The translations under genes and the position numbers were made by a program. 51,434 nucleotides of DNA from Deltaproteobacteria bacterium (GTDB lineage Bacteria; UBA10199; SPLOWO2-01-44-7), in assembly GCA_023265595.1 (NCBI GenBank), contig JAHFSU010000013.1, positions 1 through 51,434 of the forward strand, read 5' to 3'. Within the stretch, counting starts at the first letter, position 1. Each line of letters starts with the position of its first letter. The notes under the pieces are model-generated. The model was not told the DNA's origin, ran no database searches, and saw only the letters and a program-made list of their open reading frames with translations. Shown in pieces: positions 5,753-14,251 of this stretch.

Positions 5753-8700
5753 TCAGTAATCGTTGCGTAGCGTGGCAGGCAAGACAGCGCCGCCGAAACG
5801 TTGTTGCAAAAGTCCTTCAAGAGAACGGTAAGAGGCGGTTTGCATCTGGATATCCATCCCGATGCTGCTTTTTTGGTGCATGCTGGCAATGACCACCTCT
5901 TTTTTGCGCGTGAGGATCGCGCGCAAGGCATCGGTCAAAATATCCTCATCGACAAACTCGAGTTGGGGAATTTTTTCCGGCGTCACAAGGGCGCTCTCCA
6001 TGAGATCAACCACCGCTTCGGCCGCTTGATCGGGATTCAAGGCAACCATTTTTTTGAAAAGATTTTTGGCATCATCGCTGCTTTTGGATAAAACCGCTGC
6101 CGCTAAAACATAGGCCCAACCCTTGGCGGCCACCACTGTATTTTTAAAATGAGCCGTCTCCTCGAGTTTCGGAAGAAGATGGTCCACCAGCTCGCCTCCA
6201 TGCCATCGGATATTTTGAAGTTGCCGGCTCATTTTTTCGCTGCAATCGAATCGGGCGCTGCTATCGGCACATTCTTCATCATCATTAAAAAGGGAGGCAG
6301 AACCGAGAAGAATCCAGTCAGAAAAAATATCGGCCTTGGGATCTCCCATCGCTGACCAGAAAAAGAGTTCCGTATTTTCAAGATCGCCCCGCAATATCGC
6401 ATCTCTTAGTGCCAGCTCAAACGGATTGCGAAAGGAAAGCACAGCTGATTCGTTCGGAAAAGCATCGCCATTATTATTATTTGCACTATAATGTTTGACC
6501 TGCCACGCCGCAAATTTGTTTCGTTTCTCCTGCTCAATATCGAAATCGCCTCCAGCAAAATATCGTCCCGCCTGCATAGCCTTATCTCCCCCTATGTAAA
6601 CAGATCTTCCCTCGGCATTGTGTGTCTCGGGATAGGAGGGTTCAAAACAGCGGATCGCCCCCTCTTTTGCAAAGCAGGATTGGGCGTTGTGCAGCTCTCC
6701 CTGAACCAAATTTTTTCCATCTTTTAAATAAACCGGCAGCGATGCTTTTCCGTCCGACAATACCAGATGATCCTGATCTAAAATCTCCGCAACGATAGCG
6801 ACATTGGAAATATCCTGTAGTTCCATGAACAGACTACTTCTGATCGGTTGTGTAATGTGCAGCCCATCTTCTTCAGACCCCAAGAGGAGATCGACATCCA
6901 CCCTTCCCCCTTCCTTCACATCCCACGACCATGAGCGCCTTTTAGAAATATCTTCTTCTCCATCAGGATTGATGTGCCGCAACGCCGCACGTTGAGACTC
7001 TATTGATTTGAAATCGAGAGAGCCATCATTGGCCAAGCTTATGTTATGAAGTAAAGGAGTCTCTATTCCCAGAGAATATATTTTTTTATCCCCTTTAAAA
7101 ACAGATCCCCAAAATCGTTGGCCATTAGAGCCATGCACAATAAAATGGGAACCATCGGGACTGAATTTATGTGTAACACCAACAAGTTTATCGTCTTGCG
7201 CTGGAAACTCCATCAAGGGATTCTCGAGGCGGGTCAAATCCAAAAGATACGATCCATTTTTAATTTCTGACCACTCTATTTTAGTTTTATACAAACGGAT
7301 CGTCCCTTTTTGATCGAACACCGTTGTCGCCACCAAAATTCCCCCCTCGGTCTCTTTGTAAGAGGCTCTCCAGTTCTTGGCATCCCCCGCATTCACTTTC
7401 GTGTGGAGAACATAAGGGGGCCTTGAGAGGGTCAAAAAATTGGTACCAGAAGCCCAATATAACTGTTTTCCATCTTGGTCGATCACTTTGTGTATCGGAT
7501 CTGGGCAGTAGGAATTTGCTGGCGACGGAAATTGCATTCCATGTTTATTGGCAATGTTATCATTTCCCTCCTGTGGAATAATATTTGTACATTCGAGATC
7601 GATTGAAAATCCGTCCAGAGTTTCCTGAACTGAGTTGACCACCGCCGCGCATTTCGACTGATCAAACGGAACAGAGGACATCCGGTCATATTCCAAATCA
7701 TAAACAGAAACGGTTTTCTCATCGGAACTTTGTCCTACCAGATAGCGGCCGGAGGGGCGCGACAAAACTGAAGTCCGATTTTCGCTTTCACCCAAAAAAA
7801 CACGGTACGATTCGACAAAGGGGGTAACGCTCCTATCTTTTGCCTCCAAAAATTCGAGAGGGGTTATTTTGATAGGGAATATCTGTTTTTCTTTCGACTT
7901 TTTTTCCGTCATCGGCGGCGTCACATCGCCTCGCACCCAATGTCCCAAATGATCATCCCAATATTCAAGCCAGCCGTGGCGACCGATTCCTCTCTCGTCG
8001 AGATAAAACCCCACCACCAATCGCGCCGGTACTCCCAGCTTGCGGAGCAACACCACACCGTAGCCGTTGGCCACATCGCAATCGGCCAGATGCATTTCGG
8101 ATAGGCCACCATAAAATTCTTTTCCATTCGCTTCAGGATAGTCGGCATGGCCGTTCAAAATATCCTTCATCTCGGGATATTGAAATTCCTTGGAGATAAA
8201 ATTATGAATCGCTTCATATTTTTCTTGGGCTCCATAAACTTGGGTTTGGTTTTGAAGACTGGCAACAAGCGGAGGAAGCGACACTCCGGGCAATATATCG
8301 CCTACGGCCTCTGCCGCATCGGAGACCAAAATGCCCGGCTCCTCTTTCAAATCAAACTCGACTTCGGTGCGGTTAGTAAAAACAATTCCCTCATCCCCGT
8401 TGAGGCGCAAATAGATGATGCCATTTTTGTCGCGCACCAGATCAAACCCCTCGTAGGAGTCATTCAGCCGAACACTCTTTGCATCGAGGACAAACCCATC
8501 GGGGACAGGAAGAATGAAGAGGGCGTCTTTTCCATAATAAATTTTAGCCCTGTCTTGCGGCTCCATAATCCCCCGATAGTGATGAGTCGTTTCTTGAAGA
8601 TTATCGGAGTAGCTTTGAAAACCGGAAGGGGTGGAGACCCACTCATTATGATCTGCATTGTAATGATCCAAAACATGCTGGCGGATGTAGTGGGAGCCAT

Positions 8701-9178
8701 GAAAAAGATCGGGGGTGAATTGCATTTTTGTTTTTAGAGATTTATCAAATTTGGTTTGAATAATATCCAATCTGAAATTGTCGGTCTTATGCTTGAACTC
8801 TTTCGCCGCCAGTTTCCCAAAACGGGAAACACCTCTCTTCAAAGCCTCGCAATCATAATCGTAGCCATAGACATTGCCATCGGATGGATCCCGATAAACG
8901 GCGATGAAAACTTCATCTTCGGGGCACGATTGATTTTTGAGGATGCCGTCAAACTTGTCGCCGTCTTGAATGCGAAGAGAGATATAGTCAGCAAGCGCTT
9001 TTACTTCGCTGCTCTGGGTCTCTTGGGCCGCGGCTTGCGCCTTTTCAAGGGCCTCTTTTTTGTCCCCATTGGAAAAGGCGATCATCGCCTCGCCCAGCTT
9101 TAAACTCCATTCGGTGCGTCGGCTACTCATATAGGTATTATCGGCAGAAGGAGGGGGCAAAGTTGCTTTAAAAAACAT
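5753..9178 (-). CDS. Large protein with a transglutaminase-like domain
   Basis: About 1141 residues from the ATG at 9178. A transglutaminase-like (papain-fold) core lies near 7.9-8.15 kb: the Cys in LADCDVANGYG, then LLRKLGVPARLVVGF, the His in GRHGWLEYW and the Asp in GDVTPP. These make a plausible Cys-His-Asp triad, so a peptidase or cross-linking activity is possible. The N-terminal ~100 residues resemble short helical repeats (GEAMIAFSNGDKKEALEKAQAA). The long C-terminal part is unrecognised, with beta-rich stretches and a final helical region. No signal peptide is apparent. The open frame extends upstream to 9244 through a palindromic repeat (MTGHPELVEG), which I exclude; an ATG at 9130 is another possible start. 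No good Shine-Dalgarno marks either. The gene lies downstream of the acyl-CoA synthetase on the same strand. Confidence 0.75.
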   Translation of the reverse strand: MFFKATLPPPSADNTYMSSRRTEWSLKLGEAMIAFSNGDKKEALEKAQAAAQETQSSEVKALADYISLRIQDGDKFDGILKNQSCPEDEVFIAVYRDPSDGNVYGYDYDCEALKRGVSRFGKLAAKEFKHKTDNFRLDIIQTKFDKSLKTKMQFTPDLFHGSHYIRQHVLDHYNADHNEWVSTPSGFQSYSDNLQETTHHYRGIMEPQDRAKIYYGKDALFILPVPDGFVLDAKSVRLNDSYEGFDLVRDKNGIIYLRLNGDEGIVFTNRTEVEFDLKEEPGILVSDAAEAVGDILPGVSLPPLVASLQNQTQVYGAQEKYEAIHNFISKEFQYPEMKDILNGHADYPEANGKEFYGGLSEMHLADCDVANGYGVVLLRKLGVPARLVVGFYLDERGIGRHGWLEYWDDHLGHWVRGDVTPPMTEKKSKEKQIFPIKITPLEFLEAKDRSVTPFVESYRVFLGESENRTSVLSRPSGRYLVGQSSDEKTVSVYDLEYDRMSSVPFDQSKCAAVVNSVQETLDGFSIDLECTNIIPQEGNDNIANKHGMQFPSPANSYCPDPIHKVIDQDGKQLYWASGTNFLTLSRPPYVLHTKVNAGDAKNWRASYKETEGGILVATTVFDQKGTIRLYKTKIEWSEIKNGSYLLDLTRLENPLMEFPAQDDKLVGVTHKFSPDGSHFIVHGSNGQRFWGSVFKGDKKIYSLGIETPLLHNISLANDGSLDFKSIESQRAALRHINPDGEEDISKRRSWSWDVKEGGRVDVDLLLGSEEDGLHITQPIRSSLFMELQDISNVAIVAEILDQDHLVLSDGKASLPVYLKDGKNLVQGELHNAQSCFAKEGAIRCFEPSYPETHNAEGRSVYIGGDKAMQAGRYFAGGDFDIEQEKRNKFAAWQVKHYSANNNNGDAFPNESAVLSFRNPFELALRDAILRGDLENTELFFWSAMGDPKADIFSDWILLGSASLFNDDEECADSSARFDCSEKMSRQLQNIRWHGGELVDHLLPKLEETAHFKNTVVAAKGWAYVLAAAVLSKSSDDAKNLFKKMVALNPDQAAEAVVDLMESALVTPEKIPQLEFVDEDILTDALRAILTRKKEVVIASMHQKSSIGMDIQMQTASYRSLEGLLQQRFGGAVLPATLRNDY

Positions 9179-9197
9179 TTGTGATTTCAAGTGGTTA

Positions 9198-9293
9198 ATT
9201 GGATTGCCTCGTCGTCCTTCGACAAGCTCAGGATGACCGGTCATGGTGAGCCTTCAATACCCGCTCATGGTGAGCCTGTCGAACCACGCAATG
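9198..9293. repeat. Family-I palindromic repeat at the synthetase/transglutaminase junction
   Basis: It contains TCCTTCGACAAGCTCAGGATG and the inverse GGTGAGCCTGTCGAACCA, flanked by GGATTGC and GCAATGAC. It supplies the last ~20 codons of the upstream acyl-CoA synthetase (VRQAHHERVLKAHHDR) and the spacer to the next gene. Confidence 0.8.
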
Positions 9294-11204
9294 ACAAAGT
9301 GCCTCCGGATTTTCGATGCTGGAGATGTCGCCCAAGGGCTGGCCCAGATATTTTTTACGGATCGCGGCGCGGACGATTTTTCCGGAACGGGTTTTGGGGA
9401 GGGCCGGAGCAAAGCAGATTTTTTCAGGAACAAATGTTTTTCCCAAAACGTAAATGACTGCTTTTTTTAATTCCTCTTTCAATTCTTCAGAAGGCGAAAA
9501 ATCATTTTTTAAAACCGCAAAACAGACGAGCGTTTCTCCTTTTACCGGATGTGGTATGCCAACCGCCGCTGATTCGGCAACGGCTGCGTGTGCATTCAAC
9601 GCCGACTCGACCTCTGCCGGCCCCACGCGTTTCCCGGCAATCTTGATCGTGTCATCGGCTCTCCCCTGCAAAAACCAGAAACCTTCTTTATCGACCATCG
9701 CCCAATCTCCGTGAAACCAAACGCCGGGAAATTTTGAAAAATAGGTGTCGAGATAACGCTCGCGGTCTTTCAAAAATCCGCGCGTCATCGAGGGAAACGG
9801 TTTCTTGCAAACCAGATAGCCGACCTCACCCTTGACCGACTTCCCCTCCTCACTAAAAACATCGACATCCATCCCCAAGCCCGGCCCCTGAAGTGTGCAC
9901 GGTTTCAACGGCGCCACCGGATAAGGAGACAAAAGACAGCCGACCAACTCTGTTCCCCCCGAAATATTGATGATGGGGCAACGTCTCTTGCCGACATGAT
10001 CAAAAAACCATCGGTACGATTCAGGGTCCCAAGCTTCCCCCGTGGAGCCGAGGAGACGCAACGTTTTCATCGCATATTTTGTTGCAAAACCTTCAGAAAA
10101 TTTTTTCAAGAGGCGAATGACGGTGGGAGAAATTCCAAGATGGGTTAATTGATGGCGCTCCACCATTTTCCAAATACGGTCCGGTTGCGGGTAATCGGGC
10201 GCTCCTTCATAAATAAAAAGTGTTGCCCCTTGAAACAAAACGCCGATCACCTCCCATGGCCCCATCATCCAACCCATGTCGGTGAACCAGAAAAATTTAT
10301 CAGAAGGTTTTACGTCAAAGGCAAATTTTAATTCCTTTGCTATATTAATGAGGGCCCCGCCGTGGACATGAACACAACCTTTCGGTTTTCCGGTGGTGCC
10401 GGAGGTGTACAAAACCATCGCGGGGTGTTCGGAATCGACGGGAGAGGTTTCGCACAATGGAGAATGCGATTGCATCACATTCTCCCACCAGAAATCGCGG
10501 CCCTCTTTCCATGCGACATCGGCGCCGGTCCGTTTCACCACAATCTGCATCTTGAGCGATTTCAAATTTTCAATCGCTTGATCGGCATTCGGTTTGATGA
10601 AAATAGTTTTACCGCGGCGGAAACAGCCATCTGCGGTGATCAAAACTTTGGCCTCGGAATCTTCCAACCGCACGCGAAGCGCCTCGGGCCCAAAGCCCGA
10701 AAAAACCGGAATCGCCACGGCGCCGATTTTGAAACAGGCCAAAAGAGAGATCACCACTTCGGGAATCATGGGGAGATAGAGCCCCACCGCATCTCCTTTT
10801 TTGACACCGGCACCGAGTAAAACATTGGCCAGTTTTTTGACCTCGGCATTGAGAGCGGAGTAATCAAACGATTTTGTTTCCTCATCGTCTCCTTCCCAAA
10901 TCAATGCCAGATTTTCAGGGGCGGCGACCGCATGGCGGTCGAGGCAGTTGGCAACAATATTGAGTTGGCCACCGACAAACCACTTCGTCCAAGCAAACCC
11001 TTCTGAATCGTCATACAATTTTGTGTACGGCTTGGCCCATGCCACACCCAAATCTTCAACACAGGCTTTCCAAAACCAGTCGATATCCTCGGTGGAGCAC
11101 CGAACCAATTCTTCAAACGAATTGATCCGCTGTTTGCGCATGAATAATGCGACGTTGCTGTTTTCCAAAAAATAAGCGGAGGGTTTCCAAATAATTTCTT
11201 GCAT
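9228..11204 (-). CDS. AMP-forming acyl-CoA synthetase (AcsA-like)
   Basis: A 658-residue ANL-superfamily ligase that activates a carboxylate as acyl-AMP and transfers it to CoA. It has an acetyl-CoA-synthetase-type N-terminal region, the phosphate loop YTSGTTGKPKGCVHVHGG, the hinge region GDWAMVDKEGFWFLQGRADD and the C-terminal catalytic lysine motif TRSGKIVR. True acetyl-CoA synthetases carry WWQTETG at the acyl pocket; here the position reads NISGGTELVG, so the substrate may be a different or larger acid. The C-terminal tail VRQAHHERVLKAHHDR is translated palindromic repeat and is not part of the family. The start is 31 bp from the divergent EamA gene. Confidence 0.88.
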   Translation of the reverse strand: MQEIIWKPSAYFLENSNVALFMRKQRINSFEELVRCSTEDIDWFWKACVEDLGVAWAKPYTKLYDDSEGFAWTKWFVGGQLNIVANCLDRHAVAAPENLALIWEGDDEETKSFDYSALNAEVKKLANVLLGAGVKKGDAVGLYLPMIPEVVISLLACFKIGAVAIPVFSGFGPEALRVRLEDSEAKVLITADGCFRRGKTIFIKPNADQAIENLKSLKMQIVVKRTGADVAWKEGRDFWWENVMQSHSPLCETSPVDSEHPAMVLYTSGTTGKPKGCVHVHGGALINIAKELKFAFDVKPSDKFFWFTDMGWMMGPWEVIGVLFQGATLFIYEGAPDYPQPDRIWKMVERHQLTHLGISPTVIRLLKKFSEGFATKYAMKTLRLLGSTGEAWDPESYRWFFDHVGKRRCPIINISGGTELVGCLLSPYPVAPLKPCTLQGPGLGMDVDVFSEEGKSVKGEVGYLVCKKPFPSMTRGFLKDRERYLDTYFSKFPGVWFHGDWAMVDKEGFWFLQGRADDTIKIAGKRVGPAEVESALNAHAAVAESAAVGIPHPVKGETLVCFAVLKNDFSPSEELKEELKKAVIYVLGKTFVPEKICFAPALPKTRSGKIVRAAIRKKYLGQPLGDISSIENPEALCHCVVRQAHHERVLKAHHDRSS

Positions 11205-11235
11205 AATGTCGCCTGTTTAGCGACAACGTTGAGGC

Positions 11236-12180
11236 ATGTCAAACCCATTGCATCTACTCTGTTTCCTTCTGATCTCTCTTTTCTGGGGCGGATCCTTTTT
11301 GGCTATCGGCATTTCCGTTCAACATTTCCCCCCCATTTTTTCAGCATTTTTAAGAAGCCTCGTCGGCATGACCGGCATTCTTTTTTATCTTTTGTTAAAA
11401 CGGAGGTCTTTTTATTCCAAAGTTTGGCTCCAATCGATGGGGGCCGGCGTCTTTACGATGGGGATTGCATGGGTTTTTGTTTTTTGGGGAGAAAAATTTG
11501 TGGCGCCGGCATTGGCCTGCGTTTTGAATGCCGCCGTCCCGATTTTTTCTGTTTTGCTGATACCGCTCATGACCCCCCATGACAAACTGACCCGCAATAA
11601 AATTTTAGGGGTTTTAATCGGATTTGCAGGTGTCGTCTTAATTTTCTGGCCAGAACTGATTGTCGGGATAACACCGGAGCTAAAAGGATTGGCGTCTATT
11701 TTGATGATGTCTTTGAGTTATGCAATCGGCGTTTTATGGACACGCCGTTTTGTTCATCGCACCCATAATGCGATCAACATCTTTTATCAGTGTTTTGGCT
11801 CGGCCATCATCCTTCTTCTTTTCACCCTTTTTTTTGAACGGCCACACACCTCCTTACAATGGTCTTGGACCGGATTTGCGGCCATTTTTTATCTCGGATT
11901 TTTTAGCACGGCCATTGCGTGGCTCTTATTTTTCAAACTACTCAAAGAGGTGGGAACACTACAAACCACGGCGGTCACCTATTGCATGCCGCTCGTTGCT
12001 ATCTTGCTCGATTTTTTTGTTTTGCACAAAGTGATGCTGCCGATTCAAACTTTAGGAACCGTCATCATCCTGTGCGGCGTATTTTTGATTAATAAGCGAA
12101 AGGCGCTGGATTCCCGCTTTCGCGGGAATGACATGCGCGGCCGGAATGACAATCCTAAACCTCAACCGAAAACGGCGTGA
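11236..12180 (+). CDS. EamA/DMT-family transporter
   Basis: A 314-residue inner-membrane protein with about ten hydrophobic helices arranged as two EamA repeats, beginning LISLFWGGSFLAIG, with the second repeat from LKGLASILMMSLSYAIGVLW. DMT transporters export metabolites or amino acids; the substrate cannot be told. A weak GAGG precedes the ATG. The last ~25 residues (ALDSRFRGNDMRGRNDN...) are encoded by a second repeat family (TTCCCGCTTTCGCGGGAATGAC) and replace the native end. The 3' end overlaps the convergent YhhQ-like gene by 26 bp. Confidence 0.88.
   Translation: MSNPLHLLCFLLISLFWGGSFLAIGISVQHFPPIFSAFLRSLVGMTGILFYLLLKRRSFYSKVWLQSMGAGVFTMGIAWVFVFWGEKFVAPALACVLNAAVPIFSVLLIPLMTPHDKLTRNKILGVLIGFAGVVLIFWPELIVGITPELKGLASILMMSLSYAIGVLWTRRFVHRTHNAINIFYQCFGSAIILLLFTLFFERPHTSLQWSWTGFAAIFYLGFFSTAIAWLLFFKLLKEVGTLQTTAVTYCMPLVAILLDFFVLHKVMLPIQTLGTVIILCGVFLINKRKALDSRFRGNDMRGRNDNPKPQPKTA
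12105..12152. repeat. Family-II palindromic repeat at the EamA gene end
   Basis: CTGGATTCCCGC TTTC GCGGGAATGAC hairpin followed by GGCCGGAATGAC. Related copies lie at 30027-30078, 33215-33270 and inside the giant gene near 39720-39770. Confidence 0.7.
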
Positions 12181-12841
12181 AATCGGTTTGGGTGTCGTAA
12201 TAATCTTCGTTCTCTTTTTTTTTCAGAAAATGGACTACTTTATAGGTAACCGGCGTCATCACCACTTCGGTCAGAACTTTGATACAATAATTGGTGCACA
12301 TCACCGTTAAAACCAGTTGCGGCTCCCACAATCCGAGAAAAGCGAGCGGATAGAAAATCAGAGAGTCGACCCCTTCGCCGACAACGGTGGAGCCGATCGT
12401 CCGACTCCAGAGATAGCGTCCTTTGGTGAAAATTTTCATCTTGGCCAAAATGAAAGAGTTGGAAAATTCGCCGGCAAAAAAAGCGATGAGCGAGGCCAAA
12501 GCGATGCGGGGTGTGCTCCCGAGCACAGCCTCATATTCTTTTTGCATGTGCCAATCCTTCGCGGCAGGGAGTGCCAGAATAAACCAGCACATGAAAGAGG
12601 CGAAGATGAGGGCTGCAAAGCCGGACCAGACGACGCGGCGCGCGCGGGCGTAACCGTAAACCTCTGTCAGCACATCTCCAAAAATGTAGCTCAACGGAAA
12701 AAAGACAATGCCGGCGCCGAATGTGAAACCGTGAACGGTCGCCACCTTGCCGGCCCCGATGATATTTGCGCAAAGCAGAATTGTGACAAACGCCGCCACG
12801 AGAAAATCGTAATATTTAAAAGCCCTGTGGGTCTGTTGCAT
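12155..12841 (-). CDS. yhhQ: Queuosine precursor transporter, YhhQ/VUT family
   Basis: A 228-residue polytopic protein of the DUF165/VUT family, which imports queuine precursors such as preQ0 and preQ1. Diagnostic stretches are FPLSYIFGDVLTEVYGYARARRVVW and FFAGEFSNSFILAKMK, followed by GSTVVGEGVDSLIFYPLAF. About six membrane helices are seen. It follows a small membrane-protein gene on the same strand after a 25-bp perfect palindrome. No preQ1 riboswitch was recognised in the short upstream gap. Its 3' end overlaps the convergent EamA gene. The family assignment is strong; transport specificity is from family knowledge. Confidence 0.9.
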   Translation of the reverse strand: MQQTHRAFKYYDFLVAAFVTILLCANIIGAGKVATVHGFTFGAGIVFFPLSYIFGDVLTEVYGYARARRVVWSGFAALIFASFMCWFILALPAAKDWHMQKEYEAVLGSTPRIALASLIAFFAGEFSNSFILAKMKIFTKGRYLWSRTIGSTVVGEGVDSLIFYPLAFLGLWEPQLVLTVMCTNYCIKVLTEVVMTPVTYKVVHFLKKKENEDYYDTQTDFTPFSVEV

Positions 12842-12851
12842 AAATTGCGTT

Positions 12852-12876
12852 GCAGAATGTAGCGGCTACATTCTGC
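12852..12876. promoter_or_regulatory. Perfect 25-bp palindrome between the small membrane protein and yhhQ
   Basis: GCAGAATGTAGC, one central G, GCTACATTCTGC. It lies 4 bp after the upstream stop and 10 bp before the yhhQ start. No T-run follows on the minus strand, so it reads as an operator or an intercistronic RNA hairpin, not a standard terminator. Confidence 0.5.
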
Positions 12877-12880
12877 CATG

Positions 12881-13477
12881 TCAAATGCCGATGGGGACCA
12901 AAACCAACATGCCTCCGACAACAAGCGCCACTCCGACCATCCCTGCAGCGTTGCGCATGGCTGTATCTTCATCTTTTGCTGCTTTTCTCACTTCGACAGG
13001 AGAGAGTTTGCGCGAGCCACCAGAATTATCCATACAATTATCCCGAAGATATCGAACCGAATCTCTGATGTTTAAATTGCCGAGATTAGTAATCCTGGAG
13101 TCTCCCATCAATTCTTGAAGTCCTTTCGAAAAAAGCGGTACGCCTGCTCTCGGCCCAACAACCGCTATACCTGCCGCTAAAATACTAAAAATTCTATTAC
13201 GTCTGGCTTCTTCTTTATCCTTAATGTAAAAAGATCGATAAAAAATGTACCCACTTCCGGCAAGGAGCATCAAACTAATCGACTTGTTCAACAAATTGAA
13301 GGCTACAACCCCACATCTTCCCAAATTCCTTTTTCCAAGATTGGTTGCCGCACCCAAGACAAAGACATCCGAAGGATCCGACCAATAAGTAGCTACTTTC
13401 TGGTCGGCGACCGGCACGGCGACACATTGACCATCGACCGTCGACATCCCGACTGTTTTGACAGAGTTGATTTCCAT
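12881..13477 (-). CDS. Hypothetical membrane protein
   Basis: A 198-residue protein of unknown family. Hydrophobic segments lie around residues 65-84 (NKSISLMLLAGSGYIFYRSF), 95-113 (IFSILAAGIAVVGPRAG) and 178-196 (AAGMVGVALVVGGMLVLVP), with a basic stretch IKDKEEARRNR between the first two. The N-terminus (residues 1-55) is polar. It is divergent from the winged-HTH nucleotidyltransferase gene and shares its AT-rich, palindrome-bearing control region, so the two may be co-regulated. Function cannot be assigned. Confidence 0.6.
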   Translation of the reverse strand: MEINSVKTVGMSTVDGQCVAVPVADQKVATYWSDPSDVFVLGAATNLGKRNLGRCGVVAFNLLNKSISLMLLAGSGYIFYRSFYIKDKEEARRNRIFSILAAGIAVVGPRAGVPLFSKGLQELMGDSRITNLGNLNIRDSVRYLRDNCMDNSGGSRKLSPVEVRKAAKDEDTAMRNAAGMVGVALVVGGMLVLVPIGI

Positions 13478-13522
13478 TATTTAAGTTATCGGCCGACCAT
13501 AAATAAAGTTGCTAAAATTGAC

Positions 13523-13567
13523 CATATTAATTAATATGACAGTTGTCAGAATAATTAGACATTTGTC
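13523..13567. promoter_or_regulatory. Operator cluster in the divergent control region
   Basis: A 16-bp perfect palindrome CATATTAATTAATATG (13523-13538) is followed by TGACAGTTGTCA (13537-13548) and GACATTTGTC (13558-13567). The last two share GACA-N2-TGTC and begin about 20 bp apart, near two helical turns. They lie upstream of the winged-HTH nucleotidyltransferase, which is the likely binder (inference). Confidence 0.5.
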
Positions 13568-13602
13568 ATATTTTATATATAACTTAACTTATTGATAAAA
13601 AT

Positions 13603-14241
13603 ATGGAAAATATAATATCTGAATCTTTTGGCAACAAATCAGCTTTTAAGCTCCTTAAATACTTGGCCAAAAACAGGGTCTCTTTATCGGGCAGGCAAAT
13701 CGCTAAAAAGACCCGCCTCTCCCCTCAAACTGTCCACCAAATTCTCCAAAAACTGGCCCGATTAAAAATTGTCCGCTTGGAAAAAATCGGATCTTCTTTT
13801 GTTTATCAGTTAAACCAAGAGCATCTTTTCATACAAAAATGTCTCTTGCCCACTTTGGAACTGGGAGGTTCATGGACAGAGATGATCGGACAATATTACA
13901 TGAATGCGCTTAGTCCAAAACCGGTCTGCATTATCCTTTTCGGCAGTCATGCAAAAGGGAAAGCAACGGCATCCAGCGATCTGGATCTTCTCTTTTTATA
14001 CAAAGACAAAGATTTTTCCGAAAATCACTTATCTGAGATCAACCGATTCAGTTCACAAGTCTCCAAAATGTGCGGCTATCAGCCGATTCCTATCGTTGCA
14101 AAATTGTCCGATTTCAAGCAACAAGCTAAACAAGGCGCAGGCCTCATGCGCACGGTTGTTAGAGAGGGAAATGTCATCGCCGGGGCCTTGATGAGCGAGG
14201 TCATTATTAATGACACCGAACCGGTTTTTAGAGGTGCCTAA
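13603..14241 (+). CDS. Winged-HTH nucleotidyltransferase (MNT domain fused to a DNA-binding domain)
   Basis: In this 212-residue protein, residues ~10-65 form a winged helix-turn-helix (LKYLAKNRVSLSGRQIAKKT, then LSPQTVHQILQKLARLKIV). Residues ~105-190 form a Pol-beta-type nucleotidyltransferase with GS-x10-DxD (GSHAKGKATASSDLD). This architecture is known as transcriptional regulators or antitoxins of MNT systems; no HEPN partner is adjacent. The palindromic boxes upstream suggest autoregulation. The stop is 10 bp before mpl, whose Shine-Dalgarno overlaps it, so this gene appears to head the mpl-tamB-tamA operon. What it modifies is unknown. Confidence 0.82.
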   Translation: MENIISESFGNKSAFKLLKYLAKNRVSLSGRQIAKKTRLSPQTVHQILQKLARLKIVRLEKIGSSFVYQLNQEHLFIQKCLLPTLELGGSWTEMIGQYYMNALSPKPVCIILFGSHAKGKATASSDLDLLFLYKDKDFSENHLSEINRFSSQVSKMCGYQPIPIVAKLSDFKQQAKQGAGLMRTVVREGNVIAGALMSEVIINDTEPVFRGA

Positions 14242-14251
14242 AGGTGACAAT

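Noticed and set aside
9179-9244. Extended N-terminus of the transglutaminase-like protein (MTGHPELVEG...)
   Set aside because: These codons come from a palindromic repeat, so translation probably starts at 9178 or later.
10362-10820. Plus-strand open frame opposite the acyl-CoA synthetase
   Set aside because: It is antisense to conserved AMP-binding motifs, and has no start signal.
12842-12880. preQ1 riboswitch before yhhQ
   Set aside because: The gap is only ~40 bp and holds a simple palindrome without the preQ1 pseudoknot pattern.
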